From Desulfuromonas sp. AOP6 (GTDB lineage: Bacteria; Desulfobacterota; Desulfuromonadia; Desulfuromonadales; SZUA-540), in assembly GCF_009731355.2 (NCBI RefSeq), contig NZ_AP022810.1:1454001-1518000 (forward strand): a stretch of 64,000 bases of DNA, written 5' to 3'. The translations under genes and the position numbers were made by a program. The notes beneath the pieces were generated by a model. That model saw only the letters and a program-made list of their open reading frames with translations. It did not search any database and was not told the DNA's origin. Position 1 is the first letter of the stretch. Each line of letters opens with the position of its first letter. Positions 30,735 to 39,335 of this stretch are shown in pieces.

Positions 30735-31068
30735 TCAGGTAACACAGACGAATGTGCGTTGATCTTTAAGGCCGTTTCTACCGGCCCACTGGCGGATTTG
30801 TTGGCGGGCGCCGGCGGCACCAACCGTGATGAGCATTTTGCCTTGATCCGGCCGGACCTCTGGGCGGGCGATGGCCGGAGCTCCGTAGATGGTCTGGCCC
30901 ACTTTGCTGGGATTGACATCCACCCAGAGCCCCACGTGAAGTCCTTGGCCCAGGAGAGTCTTTCTCCAATTCTTGCCTTCCAGACCGTCGCCCCAGAGCA
31001 AGAGCGACAGGCAGGAAGCGTTCCTCGTTGCGCACGGCCAGTAGCAGCGATACGGCTGGTGAGGTTAT
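30735..31068 (-). pseudogene. Decayed family 2 glycosyltransferase: N- and C-terminal remnants with the middle deleted
   Basis: On the minus strand, 31068-31000 reads (I)TSPAVSLLLAVRNEERFLPVAL, a typical GT2 N terminus. A different frame, 31001-30735, then reads LLLWGDGLEGKNWRKTL...GARQQIRQWAGRNGL...FVCVT, which resembles the C-terminal domain (WGAGxxGKxW... VDxxPxKIGxxIxGxP... VGxxGARxxIR) found at the end of some GT2 proteins. About 200 codons of catalytic domain are missing and the two pieces are out of frame. The expected start codon is ATA, where ATG would make an ATGA overlap with the AEC gene stop. Clear gene decay; the exact ancestral product is inferred. Confidence 0.7.
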
Positions 31069-32009
31069 AGCCCCAGGCTGCGCAAAGCAAAAAGGGCGAT
31101 GCTGTAGGTGAGGGCCGACAGCAGGGTGGACATCATGACGATGGAGCCGGCCAGCTCGGCATCGCCTTTCATCTGGTGCGCCATGATGTAGGTGGCGGTC
31201 GCTGCCGGTGTTCCGGCCATCAGCACCCCGATCCCCAAATCCATGCCCCGAATTCCCATGCCGTAGAGTAAAAAGGCGCCCAGCAAAGGCAGCCAGACGA
31301 TTTTAATGCCCGTGGCGAAAGCCGCCCGCACCATATCGCCTTTAAGTTTTTCAAGGGAAAAAGAACCGCCGATGGCGATCAGGGCCAAGGGAAGGGTCAT
31401 GCCTGTGGCGATATCGAGGCTGCGGTCCAGAATCACTGGCATGGGCAGACTGAAAAAGCTCCAGGCGATGCCGGCAAAGGAAGCGACGATGAGCGGGTTC
31501 AGGGCAACCTGTCTCACCCAGAAGGACAGACCCCGGTTGCCATCCTGTCCGCGGTGGGGCAGCAGCAAGGCGAGGATAGCGAAAAAATTGAGAACGGGTA
31601 CCAAAAAACCTGTGAGGATACCGGCCCTCGTCAAGCCATCCGGTCCATAGGCGTTGAAAACAATAGCGAGTCCCATGTAGGCCAGATTTCCTCGAAATGA
31701 ACCCTGGCTGAAAGATCCGGCTGCTCCAGGAGGATAACGGCGGATAAGGGCATACCCATAAGAGGCGAAAAAGCCGATGGCGATGATGAGGGCGGAGCCA
31801 ATGACGAGCCTGCCATTGAAGTTGGTAAAGAAGTCGGCTGTGCCGATTTTATAAAAAAGCAGCAGCGGCAGGCCGATATAATAGACAAGACGGTTGGTCT
31901 GAAAGAGAAAGGCCGAATCGATCAAGCCGAGACGTTTCAAACCATATCCCAGCAGAACGACCAGAAATACCGGAATGACAATAGTAAGGATTTCCAGAAA
32001 AAGGGACAC
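31065..32009 (-). CDS. AEC-family (auxin efflux carrier-like) transporter
   Basis: A 314-residue membrane protein with about ten hydrophobic helices, beginning LEILTIVIPVFLVVLLGYGLKRLG, with the family's two inverted five-helix halves and the broken-helix motifs MGLAIVFNAYGPDG and LMAGTPAATATYIMAHQM. The latter (PxxxxxxxxA near the C-terminal half) is typical of bacterial malate/organic anion-type AEC carriers. AGGAGAAC precedes the ATG at 32009. Substrate unknown; bacterial relatives move small organic anions. Confidence 0.85.
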   Translation of the reverse strand: MSLFLEILTIVIPVFLVVLLGYGLKRLGLIDSAFLFQTNRLVYYIGLPLLLFYKIGTADFFTNFNGRLVIGSALIIAIGFFASYGYALIRRYPPGAAGSFSQGSFRGNLAYMGLAIVFNAYGPDGLTRAGILTGFLVPVLNFFAILALLLPHRGQDGNRGLSFWVRQVALNPLIVASFAGIAWSFFSLPMPVILDRSLDIATGMTLPLALIAIGGSFSLEKLKGDMVRAAFATGIKIVWLPLLGAFLLYGMGIRGMDLGIGVLMAGTPAATATYIMAHQMKGDAELAGSIVMMSTLLSALTYSIALFALRSLGL

Positions 32010-32173
32010 AGCGTTCTCCTTAAAGGGCGGATGTCAGGATACATGAACCCCTTTTGCCCTGTCCAACACAAATTGCCTGTTCTCAAATACCTGTCGCTAC
32101 TCCTTCCCGTCAGCAAATGACCGGCAGGGAAAAGTCTTGCGATTGTCTGGGGTATGAATTAAAAATGGTGACC

Positions 32174-33274
32174 ATGAAAAACTCCCCGCGACTTCGCCTG
32201 TTGACGATTGTAGCGCTGGTTCTTCTGGTCACCTCCATGCATTATCTGACCACGACCCATCGCCATGAATATCACGATATTTATCGACGTCTCTACTATA
32301 TTCCCATTGTTCTGGGGGGAATGTGGTTCGCCCTACGCGGCGGTCTGTTAACCTCGATGACCGTTTCGATACTGTATATCCCCCATGTTCTCATTCAGTG
32401 GAGTCATCACCCGCAAATTCGCCTGGAACAGTATCTTGAGATTCTACTGTATAATCTAATCGGCCTTTTGACGGGGTATCTGACCTCCAAAAAAAACGAA
32501 CAGCGGGATCGCTATCAGAGGACAGCAGAACAATTACGCGAAAGCTACAGCGAGCTGAAGAACAAGGCCGATCAGATTTTGGAAATCGAGGAGCAGTTGC
32601 GCCGGGCCGATCGCCTTTCTGCTCTGGGGGAGCTTTCTGCTGGCATGGCCCACGAAATCCGTAATCCGCTTGGTTCTATCCGGGGGACAGCGGAAATCAT
32701 TCAAGAAGGGATGGACCCGACTGACCGTCGCTACGAATTCAGTCGCATTATGATTCAGGAAGTGGATCGCTTGAACCGCGTGGTGCAGGATTTCCTCGAT
32801 TTTGCCCGTCCGGCGCCAATCGATCGGGATCGGGTGGATATCAATGCGGCTTTGGCCGACATCCTCGTTCTGGTCAGGCAAAAGGCAACAGCTAGCGGCA
32901 CGGTCATCACCTTTCCTTTTGAGGGCCGTCTTTATGTGCCCGGCAAGGAGGAGCATCTCAAGCAAGCTTTCCTGAACCTCACTCTCAATGCGCTGCAGGC
33001 TATGCCTGAGGGGGGGAGGCTGGACATCCTCACGAATCGATCCGGGGCTGAAGTTGAGATCCGTTTTAGTGATACGGGCAGCGGCATCCCGCAGGAAAAT
33101 CTTGATAAAATTTTTAATCCCTTTTTCACCACCAGGGAAAAGGGAACAGGGCTGGGACTGGCCATTTCCGCCCGCATTATTCAGGGGCATGGTGGACGCA
33201 TCTCTGTGGATAGCCAGCCTGGGAAAGGCACGACTTTCACCCTTTACCTTCCGGCCATGGACGGACAGGAGTAA
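32174..33274 (+). CDS. Membrane histidine kinase
   Basis: A 366-aa sensor kinase with four or five N-terminal hydrophobic segments in the first 115 residues (LLTIVALVLLVTSMHYL, YYIPIVLGGMWFALRGGLLTSM, LEILLYNLIGLLTGYL) and almost no periplasmic loop, so it probably senses within the membrane. A coiled coil leads to HisKA (LSAGMAHEIRNPLGSIRGTAEII) and HATPase (NLTLNALQAMPEGG, DTGSGIPQ, GTGLGLAIS) domains. Starts at 32165 (ATG) and 32174 (ATG) are both possible; the ribosome site is unclear. The partner sigma-54 regulator starts 3 bp after the stop. Confidence 0.9.
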   Translation: MKNSPRLRLLTIVALVLLVTSMHYLTTTHRHEYHDIYRRLYYIPIVLGGMWFALRGGLLTSMTVSILYIPHVLIQWSHHPQIRLEQYLEILLYNLIGLLTGYLTSKKNEQRDRYQRTAEQLRESYSELKNKADQILEIEEQLRRADRLSALGELSAGMAHEIRNPLGSIRGTAEIIQEGMDPTDRRYEFSRIMIQEVDRLNRVVQDFLDFARPAPIDRDRVDINAALADILVLVRQKATASGTVITFPFEGRLYVPGKEEHLKQAFLNLTLNALQAMPEGGRLDILTNRSGAEVEIRFSDTGSGIPQENLDKIFNPFFTTREKGTGLGLAISARIIQGHGGRISVDSQPGKGTTFTLYLPAMDGQE

Positions 33275-33277
33275 CCC

Positions 33278-34636
33278 TTGGCAGAGACCACCATTTTACT
33301 GATCGATGACGATGTCTCTTTGAGACGTGTTACGGAATTTACCTTGCAGGAAGCAGGCTATCGGGTATTGACTGCACCCGACGGAACTTCAGGTCTGCGT
33401 CAGTTCGAGGAACAGAAACCGGCCCTGGTCATTACGGATATCCAGATGCCGGGCCTGTCCGGTTACGATGTCCTCAAACGAGTCAAAGAGCTGAGTCCCG
33501 AAACCCTGGTCCTTGTCATTACTGCCTTTGGCACGGTGGAGAAGGCGGTTGAAGCGATGAAACTCGGGGCCTACGACTACCTGACCAAGCCTTTCGGTCG
33601 TGAGGAATTGCGCCTGACGGTGGAGAAAGCCCTGTCTTTCCGGGGGTTGAAAGAGGAAAACCTGCGCCTGAAGGAACAGATATCCCATCAGGCCGATTTC
33701 AGCCGGCTGGTCGGAACATCAGATAAGATGCAGCACGTTTTCGAATTGGTGCGCAGGGTGGCGCCAACGGAAGCCAACGTCCTGATAACCGGGGAGAGTG
33801 GAACAGGCAAAGAGCTGATTGCTCAGGCTATTCATCGCAGCAGTGAACGTCGCGCAGGGCCGCTGGTGGCTGTCAACTGTGCCGCCATTCCGGCCGATCT
33901 TCTCGAAAGCGAACTTTTCGGTCATGTCAAGGGGGCCTTTACCGGGGCGATCAAAGACCGCAAAGGAAAGTTTGAACAGGCCAATGGCGGCACGCTCTTT
34001 CTGGATGAAGTGGGGGACATGCCCCTCGATCTACAGCCCAAACTTCTCCGGGCTCTGCAGGAAAGGGAAATCGAGCCGGTCGGAGAAGGGGTCCCGCGAA
34101 AGGTAGATGTTCGCGTGGTGGCGGCCACTAATCAGGACCTTGAGGTAGCCATTGCCGATGGCCATTTTCGTGAAGATCTCTTCTACCGCCTGTCCGTGAT
34201 TCCCGTCGAGCTCCCCCCCTTGAGAGCCAGGCGGGAGGATATCCCGCTGCTGGTTCAGCATTTTCTGGGGAAATATGCCGCTGGCGCTTCCATCACCCTC
34301 TCTGAAGGCGCCTTGAAACGTCTTTATGACTACGAATGGCCCGGAAATGTCCGTGAGCTCGAGAACACCATGGAACGTCTGACTATTTTGCGCCGCTCAG
34401 ACACTATCGAAGTAGAGGATCTGCCAAGTAAGATCGGGGCGCTGAGCCGTTTGTCTAATGCAGTTTTGAATCTCCCGGACGAAGGGTATCCCCTGGAGCA
34501 GCTGGAAAAGGAAGCTGTTGAGGAAGCGCTTCGCCGCAACGACTGGAATCAGACTCATGCCGCTGCCTTCCTGCGGATTCCCAGGCATACCCTGATTTAC
34601 CGGATAGAGAAATATGGAATCACCCGGGGAAAATAG
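33278..34636 (+). CDS. Sigma-54-dependent response regulator
   Basis: A 452-aa NtrC-family activator paired with the kinase just upstream. REC domain (ILLIDDDVSLRR, TDIQMPGLSG, TKPFG), AAA+ domain (GESGTGKELIAQAIH, canonical GAFTGA loop, GTLFLDEVGDMP, RVVAATNQDL, FREDLFYRLSVIPVELPPL) and a C-terminal Fis-type DNA-binding helix-turn-helix (HAAAFLRIPRHTLIYRIEKYGI). The start is TTG 33278 with AGGAGT upstream. Closest in design to ZraR/HydG-type regulators. Targets unknown. Confidence 0.93.
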   Translation: MAETTILLIDDDVSLRRVTEFTLQEAGYRVLTAPDGTSGLRQFEEQKPALVITDIQMPGLSGYDVLKRVKELSPETLVLVITAFGTVEKAVEAMKLGAYDYLTKPFGREELRLTVEKALSFRGLKEENLRLKEQISHQADFSRLVGTSDKMQHVFELVRRVAPTEANVLITGESGTGKELIAQAIHRSSERRAGPLVAVNCAAIPADLLESELFGHVKGAFTGAIKDRKGKFEQANGGTLFLDEVGDMPLDLQPKLLRALQEREIEPVGEGVPRKVDVRVVAATNQDLEVAIADGHFREDLFYRLSVIPVELPPLRARREDIPLLVQHFLGKYAAGASITLSEGALKRLYDYEWPGNVRELENTMERLTILRRSDTIEVEDLPSKIGALSRLSNAVLNLPDEGYPLEQLEKEAVEEALRRNDWNQTHAAAFLRIPRHTLIYRIEKYGITRGK

Positions 34637-34755
34637 TTCGCGTCTGTTTTTCCCTGCTTCACGGTCAGTCTCAGGGGGAGAAATACTATGCCATTTCTCA
34701 TCGTGTTGGATAATAGTGGCTGTTAACCTGGATTGCTCTGATAAAGGAGATTTGC

Positions 34756-35217
34756 ATGGCTGAACTGCTTGTGGACGGCAACGAAGTCCGTCGTCCCGAG
34801 GAGGAGCAATTTCGCATGGAGGGATGGATCGCCTGCGCCCCCTGTGAAGACCTTCTTGGCATCCGTATCGAAAAGGCCGCGGAGGGGAAGGCTGTTCTCA
34901 GCATGCCTTTCACGGTCAAGTTGGCGCAAGGTGGTGGCTTCATGCATGGCGGCGCGCTGACAACCCTTGGTGATACGGCTGTGGCCATGGCGATTAAATC
35001 GGTCCTGCCAGGGGACACCCTCTTTGCCACCACCGCGCTGCACATGGAATTTGTGGCACCTGTCAAGGAAGGCCCTGTGAGGGCGGAGGCGGCCGTCACG
35101 GGACCGGTTCATCGAGTTTTCCAGGGTGCCGCCACCCTGTTCGATGCCGGCGGAGGAGTGGTGGCACGTCTTGAAACGCAATTCAAAGTGGCAAGAGGGC
35201 AAGGCTTTGATGATTGA
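34756..35217 (+). CDS. PaaI-family hotdog thioesterase (second copy type)
   Basis: A 153-residue hotdog protein with GGGFMHGGALTTLGDTAVAMAI (catalytic/hydration motif) and ALHMEFVAPVKEGPVRAEAAVTG. An extra 25 residues precede the domain compared with the thioesterase at 4454. AAGGAG is 9 nt before ATG 34756. It stands alone between the two-component pair and the tlpA-ccdA genes. Substrate unknown; likely an acyl- or aryl-CoA. Confidence 0.8.
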   Translation: MAELLVDGNEVRRPEEEQFRMEGWIACAPCEDLLGIRIEKAAEGKAVLSMPFTVKLAQGGGFMHGGALTTLGDTAVAMAIKSVLPGDTLFATTALHMEFVAPVKEGPVRAEAAVTGPVHRVFQGAATLFDAGGGVVARLETQFKVARGQGFDD

Positions 35218-35268
35218 GTCAGGTATTTTGACCGGTCTGGTTAAGAAGACTTAACCGCCCATGCTACC

Positions 35269-35297
35269 TTGACTTTTTTGAGGCCAACAGGTAGAAC
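35269..35297 (+). promoter_or_regulatory. Putative promoter for the TlpA-like/ccdA pair
   Basis: TTGACT at 35269-35274 and TAGAAC at 35292-35297 with a 17-bp spacer, 47 bp before the start codon. A GGTTAAG-AAGA-CTTAACC hairpin just upstream (35239-35256) has no T tract and could be the end of the previous unit or an operator. Confidence 0.5.
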
Positions 35298-35344
35298 ATC
35301 AGCAAGTTATTTCCTTTCCCGAATATAAAGAAAGGCCGATTGGC

Positions 35345-35875
35345 ATGTCCCGATTACTGACCTCTTCTCTGCTGATTCTTCTCACGTTGATGTTCCAGGG
35401 CATCTCGTTCGCTGCCGAGACCTCTGTGCCTGCAGGCCGCGTGGTTGTCGGCAGTGTCGCCCCAGATTTCACCCTGAAAAACCTGGATGGCGAATCGGTC
35501 TCTTTGTCACAATTTCGTGGAAAGGTGGTTTTTCTCAATTTCTGGGCGAGCTGGTGTCCACCGTGCCGTGAGGAAATGCCTTCGATGGAACGATTGAACG
35601 AAGTGTTTGGCAGCAGCGATTTCGTCATGCTGGCCGTAAATGTTGAAGATGACGGTCAGCGCTCTGTGCCTGAATGGCTTAAGAAAAATCCATACACTTT
35701 CCCGATACTTCTCGATCCACAAGGTCAGGAAAAGATGCGGTACGGTGTCACCGCCATCCCCGAGACCTTCCTGATCAATAAAAAGGGAGTCGTTGTTGAT
35801 CGTTTTCTTGGGGCCTACGATTGGTCCTCCGTGTACACTCTTAAAGAAATCTTCTCTTTAATCAACGAGGAATAA
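35345..35875 (+). CDS. TlpA/ResA-type periplasmic thiol-disulfide oxidoreductase
   Basis: A 176-aa exported thioredoxin. Signal peptide MSRLLTSSLLILLTLMFQGISFA, then a TlpA-like fold with VVFLNFWASWCPPCREEMPS (CPPC at 71-74) and cis-Pro region GVTAIPETFLINKKG. Proteins of this kind keep apocytochrome c or other periplasmic thiols reduced. The next gene, 1 bp after the stop, is CcdA, which would supply electrons across the membrane; the pair fits cytochrome c maturation in a cytochrome-rich organism. Confidence 0.92.
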   Translation: MSRLLTSSLLILLTLMFQGISFAAETSVPAGRVVVGSVAPDFTLKNLDGESVSLSQFRGKVVFLNFWASWCPPCREEMPSMERLNEVFGSSDFVMLAVNVEDDGQRSVPEWLKKNPYTFPILLDPQGQEKMRYGVTAIPETFLINKKGVVVDRFLGAYDWSSVYTLKEIFSLINEE

Positions 35876-35876
35876 T

Positions 35877-36626
35877 ATGACTGGTTCCGCTGATATCACC
35901 ATCTGGATTGCTTTTTCCGCGGGGATACTGTCGTTTTTTTCTCCCTGCGTATTGCCCCTCATCCCATCCTATCTGACTTACATAACGGGGCTTTCCTTCG
36001 GGCAGCTTAAAGATGCCCATCCCACCACCAAGGTCAGAGTAACGGTTTTTCTCCACTCCCTCATGTTTATCGCCGGTTTCTCCGTCGTTTTCATCACGCT
36101 GGGAGCCCTGGCCGGGGTGGCTTCATCTACCTTCCAGACACACATGCGTGAAGGTTTAATCTGGATCCAGCGGATTGGCGGCTTACTCATCTTTCTTTTT
36201 GGCGTCCATATGAGCGGCTTGTTTCATTTTGGCGTTCTTTTGGGCGAAAAACGCGTTCATGTGCAGCAAAAACCCAGCGGTTTCTTTGGGACTTTCCTCG
36301 TTGGTCTCGCCTTTGCCGCTGGCTGGACTCCCTGCATCGGGCCAATTCTTGGGGGTATTCTCACCCTTGCTGCCAGTTCTTCTGGCGGATATTTGCGCGG
36401 GGTGATCCTGCTTGCCTTTTATTCGGCGGGTCTGGGCATTCCTTTCCTGATCTCCGGCGTGCTTTTTCATGGCTTTCTTTCCTTTTTCAACAAGTTTCGC
36501 AAACATATCCGTATTATGGAGATTGTTACCGGCCTGTTGCTCATGATTGTCGGCGTCATGCTCTTCTTCAATATGTTCGGCAAACTTTCCGGTTATCTCT
36601 ATCGCTGGATTCCCATGGCCGGGTAG
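35877..36626 (+). CDS. ccdA: CcdA/DsbD-type transmembrane electron carrier
   Basis: A 249-residue inner-membrane protein with six helices. The two redox cysteines are visible in SFFSPCVLPLIPSYL and AAGWTPCIGPILGGIL, the paired motifs of CcdA. It moves reducing equivalents from cytoplasmic thioredoxin to periplasmic TlpA-like proteins such as the one encoded just upstream. ATG 35877 follows GAGGAATA at the end of that gene. Confidence 0.93.
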   Translation: MTGSADITIWIAFSAGILSFFSPCVLPLIPSYLTYITGLSFGQLKDAHPTTKVRVTVFLHSLMFIAGFSVVFITLGALAGVASSTFQTHMREGLIWIQRIGGLLIFLFGVHMSGLFHFGVLLGEKRVHVQQKPSGFFGTFLVGLAFAAGWTPCIGPILGGILTLAASSSGGYLRGVILLAFYSAGLGIPFLISGVLFHGFLSFFNKFRKHIRIMEIVTGLLLMIVGVMLFFNMFGKLSGYLYRWIPMAG

Positions 36627-36645
36627 GGAGCCTTCAGCAAGAGTC

Positions 36646-36675
36646 TTGACTTCATGCGGCCACCCCTGATATCTT
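36646..36675 (+). promoter_or_regulatory. Promoter of the fur-feoB operon
   Basis: TTGACT at 36646-36651, 18-bp spacer, TATCTT at 36670-36675. The -10 abuts and shares one base with the Fur box, the placement expected for Fur repression. Confidence 0.55.
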
Positions 36676-36689
36676 GAAAATCATTTTCA
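36675..36689. promoter_or_regulatory. Fur box (7-1-7 perfect palindrome)
   Basis: TGAAAATCATTTTCA is a perfect 15-bp 7-1-7 inverted repeat very close to the Fur consensus TGATAATNATTATCA. It directly follows the -10 element and lies 16 bp before the fur start codon. It implies that Fur represses its own gene and the ferrous iron genes behind it. Confidence 0.8.
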
Positions 36690-36705
36690 GAGAAAGGGGT
36701 GGCGC

Positions 36706-37140
36706 ATGCAGGAAGCCAAAAAAGTCTTTCGGGAATATCTGGCCAAGCAAGGTTTGAAGTCGACCCGCCAGCGCGAAATAATTCTGGACGAGTTTCTTCG
36801 TTGCGTTTCCCATCCCTCCACCGAAGACCTTTATATCAAGCTCCGCAAAAACCATCCTCAAATTGGTTACGCAACGGTACACCGCACCCTTAAGCTGTTG
36901 GCCGAGTGCGGTCTGGCTGAAGGGCATAATTTCGGTGATGGACAGACACGCTACGAGTCTTGTATCGACGAAAAGCATCATGATCACCTTGTCTGTACCC
37001 GTTGTGGCGCCATCATGGAGTTCTACGATCCCCGTATAGAGGCACTTCAGGAGGAGGTCGCCAAAACACACGGTTTCACGATCCGAAATCATCGACTTGA
37101 ACTCTATGGCCTCTGTTCCCAGTGCGGTCGCGACCAATAG
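36706..37140 (+). CDS. fur: Fur-family ferric uptake regulator
   Basis: A 144-aa metalloregulator with winged helix (KSTRQREIILDEFL, HPSTEDLYIKLRKNHPQIGYATVHRTLKLLAECGLA) and dimerisation/metal domain (DEKHHDHLVCTRCGAIMEF, GLCSQCG with two CxxC structural zinc pairs). It binds a Fur box when iron-loaded. GGGGTGG precedes ATG 36706. The Fur box at its own promoter and feoB 51 bp downstream support Fur rather than PerR or Zur. Confidence 0.92.
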   Translation: MQEAKKVFREYLAKQGLKSTRQREIILDEFLRCVSHPSTEDLYIKLRKNHPQIGYATVHRTLKLLAECGLAEGHNFGDGQTRYESCIDEKHHDHLVCTRCGAIMEFYDPRIEALQEEVAKTHGFTIRNHRLELYGLCSQCGRDQ

Positions 37141-37191
37141 CTGCCGGATTTACCATGATATCTCTCACCATTCTGTCTGAAGGACTCCTGC

Positions 37192-39153
37192 ATGGCCGCC
37201 GTTGATAAAGGGAATGAAACTCCCCGTATTGTTCTTGTTGGCAGTCCCAATGTGGGCAAGAGCTCCCTTTTTAACGAACTGACCGGAACCTACACCACCG
37301 TATCAAACTACCCTGGCACCTCTGTTGAAATTTCTCGCGGGCACTGTGACATTGCCGGGATCCGCTATGAAGTCCTCGACACACCTGGCATGTACTCGCT
37401 TATGCCGATCTCTGAAGAGGAGAAGGTAGCGCGGGACATCCTGCTGAATGAAACGCCCCATGTCGTCATTCATGTCATAGATGCCCGCAATGTCGAGCGC
37501 ATGCTCCCCATGACTCTTCAGCTCGTGGAAGCGGGGCTTCCCATGATGCTGGTCATTAATATTATGGATGAGGCGGAGCGCCTGGGCATCCGTATCGACT
37601 TTCCAGCCCTGCGAGAGCGTCTGGGCATTCCCGTCATAGCGGCAGCGACAGCGCGGCGCCGTGGCCTTCAGGAGATTAGACAGGCGATAGGGAATCAGGA
37701 CTTCGACATAGGGACTCCTTTTTCTTACTCACCGGATCTCGAAGACGATATTCGGGAGATATCTTCCTGTTTTCACGGTAAGTATCGCCTCAGCCGCCGC
37801 TCTCTTGCCCTGTTGCTTCTCCAGAAAGATCAGCACATTCAAGAGCTTGTTAGCGACGGGGAAGCGCAGTTGGCCGAGCCGCTGATGGAGTGTGTCAAAA
37901 AGGTCGCCTTTGCCAGGCGTTCTGATCTTCACCTGCATATCAGTCTGGAACGAAAAAGAATCACCCGCAATCTTCTCAGTGGGGCCCTGACCCAGGAAGA
38001 GGGTAGAAAGCCGTCACTGTCCGATCGCCTCTCCTCGCTGACCATGAATCCCTGGACTGGGTTCCCCTTTCTGTTGGCGACCCTCTATTTTGGGTTGTAT
38101 AAGTTTGTCGGCGGCTTTGGAGCCGGCACCGTCGTTGATTTTCTTGAATCGACCCTTTTTGAGTCCTATCTCATTCCCTGGCTCATAGATTTGGGAGACC
38201 GCTTCCTGCCATGGTATTGGCTGCACGAACTCTTAGTCGGAGAATATGGCATATTCACTCTGGCCATACGCTATGCCGTGGCCATTGTTCTGCCTATCGT
38301 CGGCACATTTTTTCTGGCTTTTTCTATTATTGAAGATACGGGGTATTTTCCTCGGTTGGCCATGCTGGTTGACCGAATTTTTAAAAACATCGGCCTGAAC
38401 GGCCGAGCGGTTATCCCTCTTGTTCTCGGTTTTGGCTGCGATACCATGGCGACTATTGTTACGCGCACCCTGGAAACCGTACGGGAGAGGATTATCGCCA
38501 CGGTGTTGCTGGCTCTAGCCATCCCCTGTTCTGCTCAATTGGGAGTTATTCTGGGTCTCCTATCCAGTGTACCCGGAGCCTTGGCGGTCTGGACCCTCAG
38601 TATGGTTCTTGTTTTTCTGCTCATCGGGTTGTTAGCTGCTCGCCTGGTTCCGGGAGAGCAACCCATGTTTTATATGGAGATTCCTCCCTTGCGCATGCCC
38701 CAGTTGCGCAATGTCATAACCAAGACTCTGACCCGGATGCAGTGGTATTTCGTCGAAATATTTCCCCTGTTCATTATCGCTTCCGTGCTGTTGTGGGCCG
38801 GCAAGCTCAGCGGGGCCTTGTCCTGGGTCGTCAAGGGGATGGAGCCCGTCATGACAATGCTTGGGCTGCCTTCGCAGGCCGCCGCCGCCTTTATCTTCGG
38901 TTTTTTCCGCCGAGATTTCGGTGCTGCCGGGCTCTATGACATGCAGACCTCGGGTCTGCTTACGCCAGTTCAATTGACGGTCGCCGCTGTCACTCTGACC
39001 CTTTTCGTGCCCTGTGTAGCTCAGTTTTTGGTTATGAACAAAGAGAGGGGATGGAAGGTATCCTTCGGTATCTTTATCTTCGTCACTCTTCTCGCCTTCG
39101 CCGTCGGTTGGCTTCTCAATAAGGTTTTGCTCTTTACGGCGGTGCTGTCATGA
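37192..39153 (+). CDS. feoB: Ferrous iron transporter FeoB
   Basis: A 653-residue Fe(II) transporter with an N-terminal cytoplasmic G domain: G1 VGSPNVGKSSL, G2 region NYPGTSVE, G3 DTPGMY, G4 NIMD. The membrane domain from about residue 280 has two gate repeats, including LGFGCDTMATIVTRTLETVRERIIATVLLALAIPCSAQLG (in parts), and FFRRDFGAAGLYDMQ. It lacks the long C-terminal extension of the 773-aa E. coli protein. It is in an operon with fur, a Cys-rich small protein and a DtxR-FeoA protein, so iron uptake and iron sensing are linked. Confidence 0.95.
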   Translation: MAAVDKGNETPRIVLVGSPNVGKSSLFNELTGTYTTVSNYPGTSVEISRGHCDIAGIRYEVLDTPGMYSLMPISEEEKVARDILLNETPHVVIHVIDARNVERMLPMTLQLVEAGLPMMLVINIMDEAERLGIRIDFPALRERLGIPVIAAATARRRGLQEIRQAIGNQDFDIGTPFSYSPDLEDDIREISSCFHGKYRLSRRSLALLLLQKDQHIQELVSDGEAQLAEPLMECVKKVAFARRSDLHLHISLERKRITRNLLSGALTQEEGRKPSLSDRLSSLTMNPWTGFPFLLATLYFGLYKFVGGFGAGTVVDFLESTLFESYLIPWLIDLGDRFLPWYWLHELLVGEYGIFTLAIRYAVAIVLPIVGTFFLAFSIIEDTGYFPRLAMLVDRIFKNIGLNGRAVIPLVLGFGCDTMATIVTRTLETVRERIIATVLLALAIPCSAQLGVILGLLSSVPGALAVWTLSMVLVFLLIGLLAARLVPGEQPMFYMEIPPLRMPQLRNVITKTLTRMQWYFVEIFPLFIIASVLLWAGKLSGALSWVVKGMEPVMTMLGLPSQAAAAFIFGFFRRDFGAAGLYDMQTSGLLTPVQLTVAAVTLTLFVPCVAQFLVMNKERGWKVSFGIFIFVTLLAFAVGWLLNKVLLFTAVLS

Positions 39154-39335
39154 AATGTGGTTTTTGTCAGAAGGAACTGCCGGATGACGCTCTTGAAAAA
39201 CAGCCTCGGTGCGGTATGTGTCCTGGTGGTTGCCGAAAGATACACTGCCCTTTCTGTGGTTACGACAACCCGGTCATGCCTTCCTACTTAAAACGTTTGG
39301 CCAGAAAAAAGGACGAACAAGGAGAATCCCAATGA
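39150..39335 (+). CDS. Small Cys-rich zinc-ribbon-like protein of the feo operon
   Basis: A 61-aa protein with four Cys pairs: CGFC (3-6), CGMCPGGC (21-28) and CPFC (33-36), then a Lys-rich tail. The spacing resembles a double zinc ribbon or an iron-sulfur binding module. It is coupled by ATGA overlaps to both feoB and the following dtxR-like gene, so it is surely translated with them. Its position matches small FeoC-like or FeoB-associated Cys-rich proteins, but I do not recognise it as a known FeoC. Confidence 0.8.
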   Translation: MKCGFCQKELPDDALEKQPRCGMCPGGCRKIHCPFCGYDNPVMPSYLKRLARKKDEQGESQ

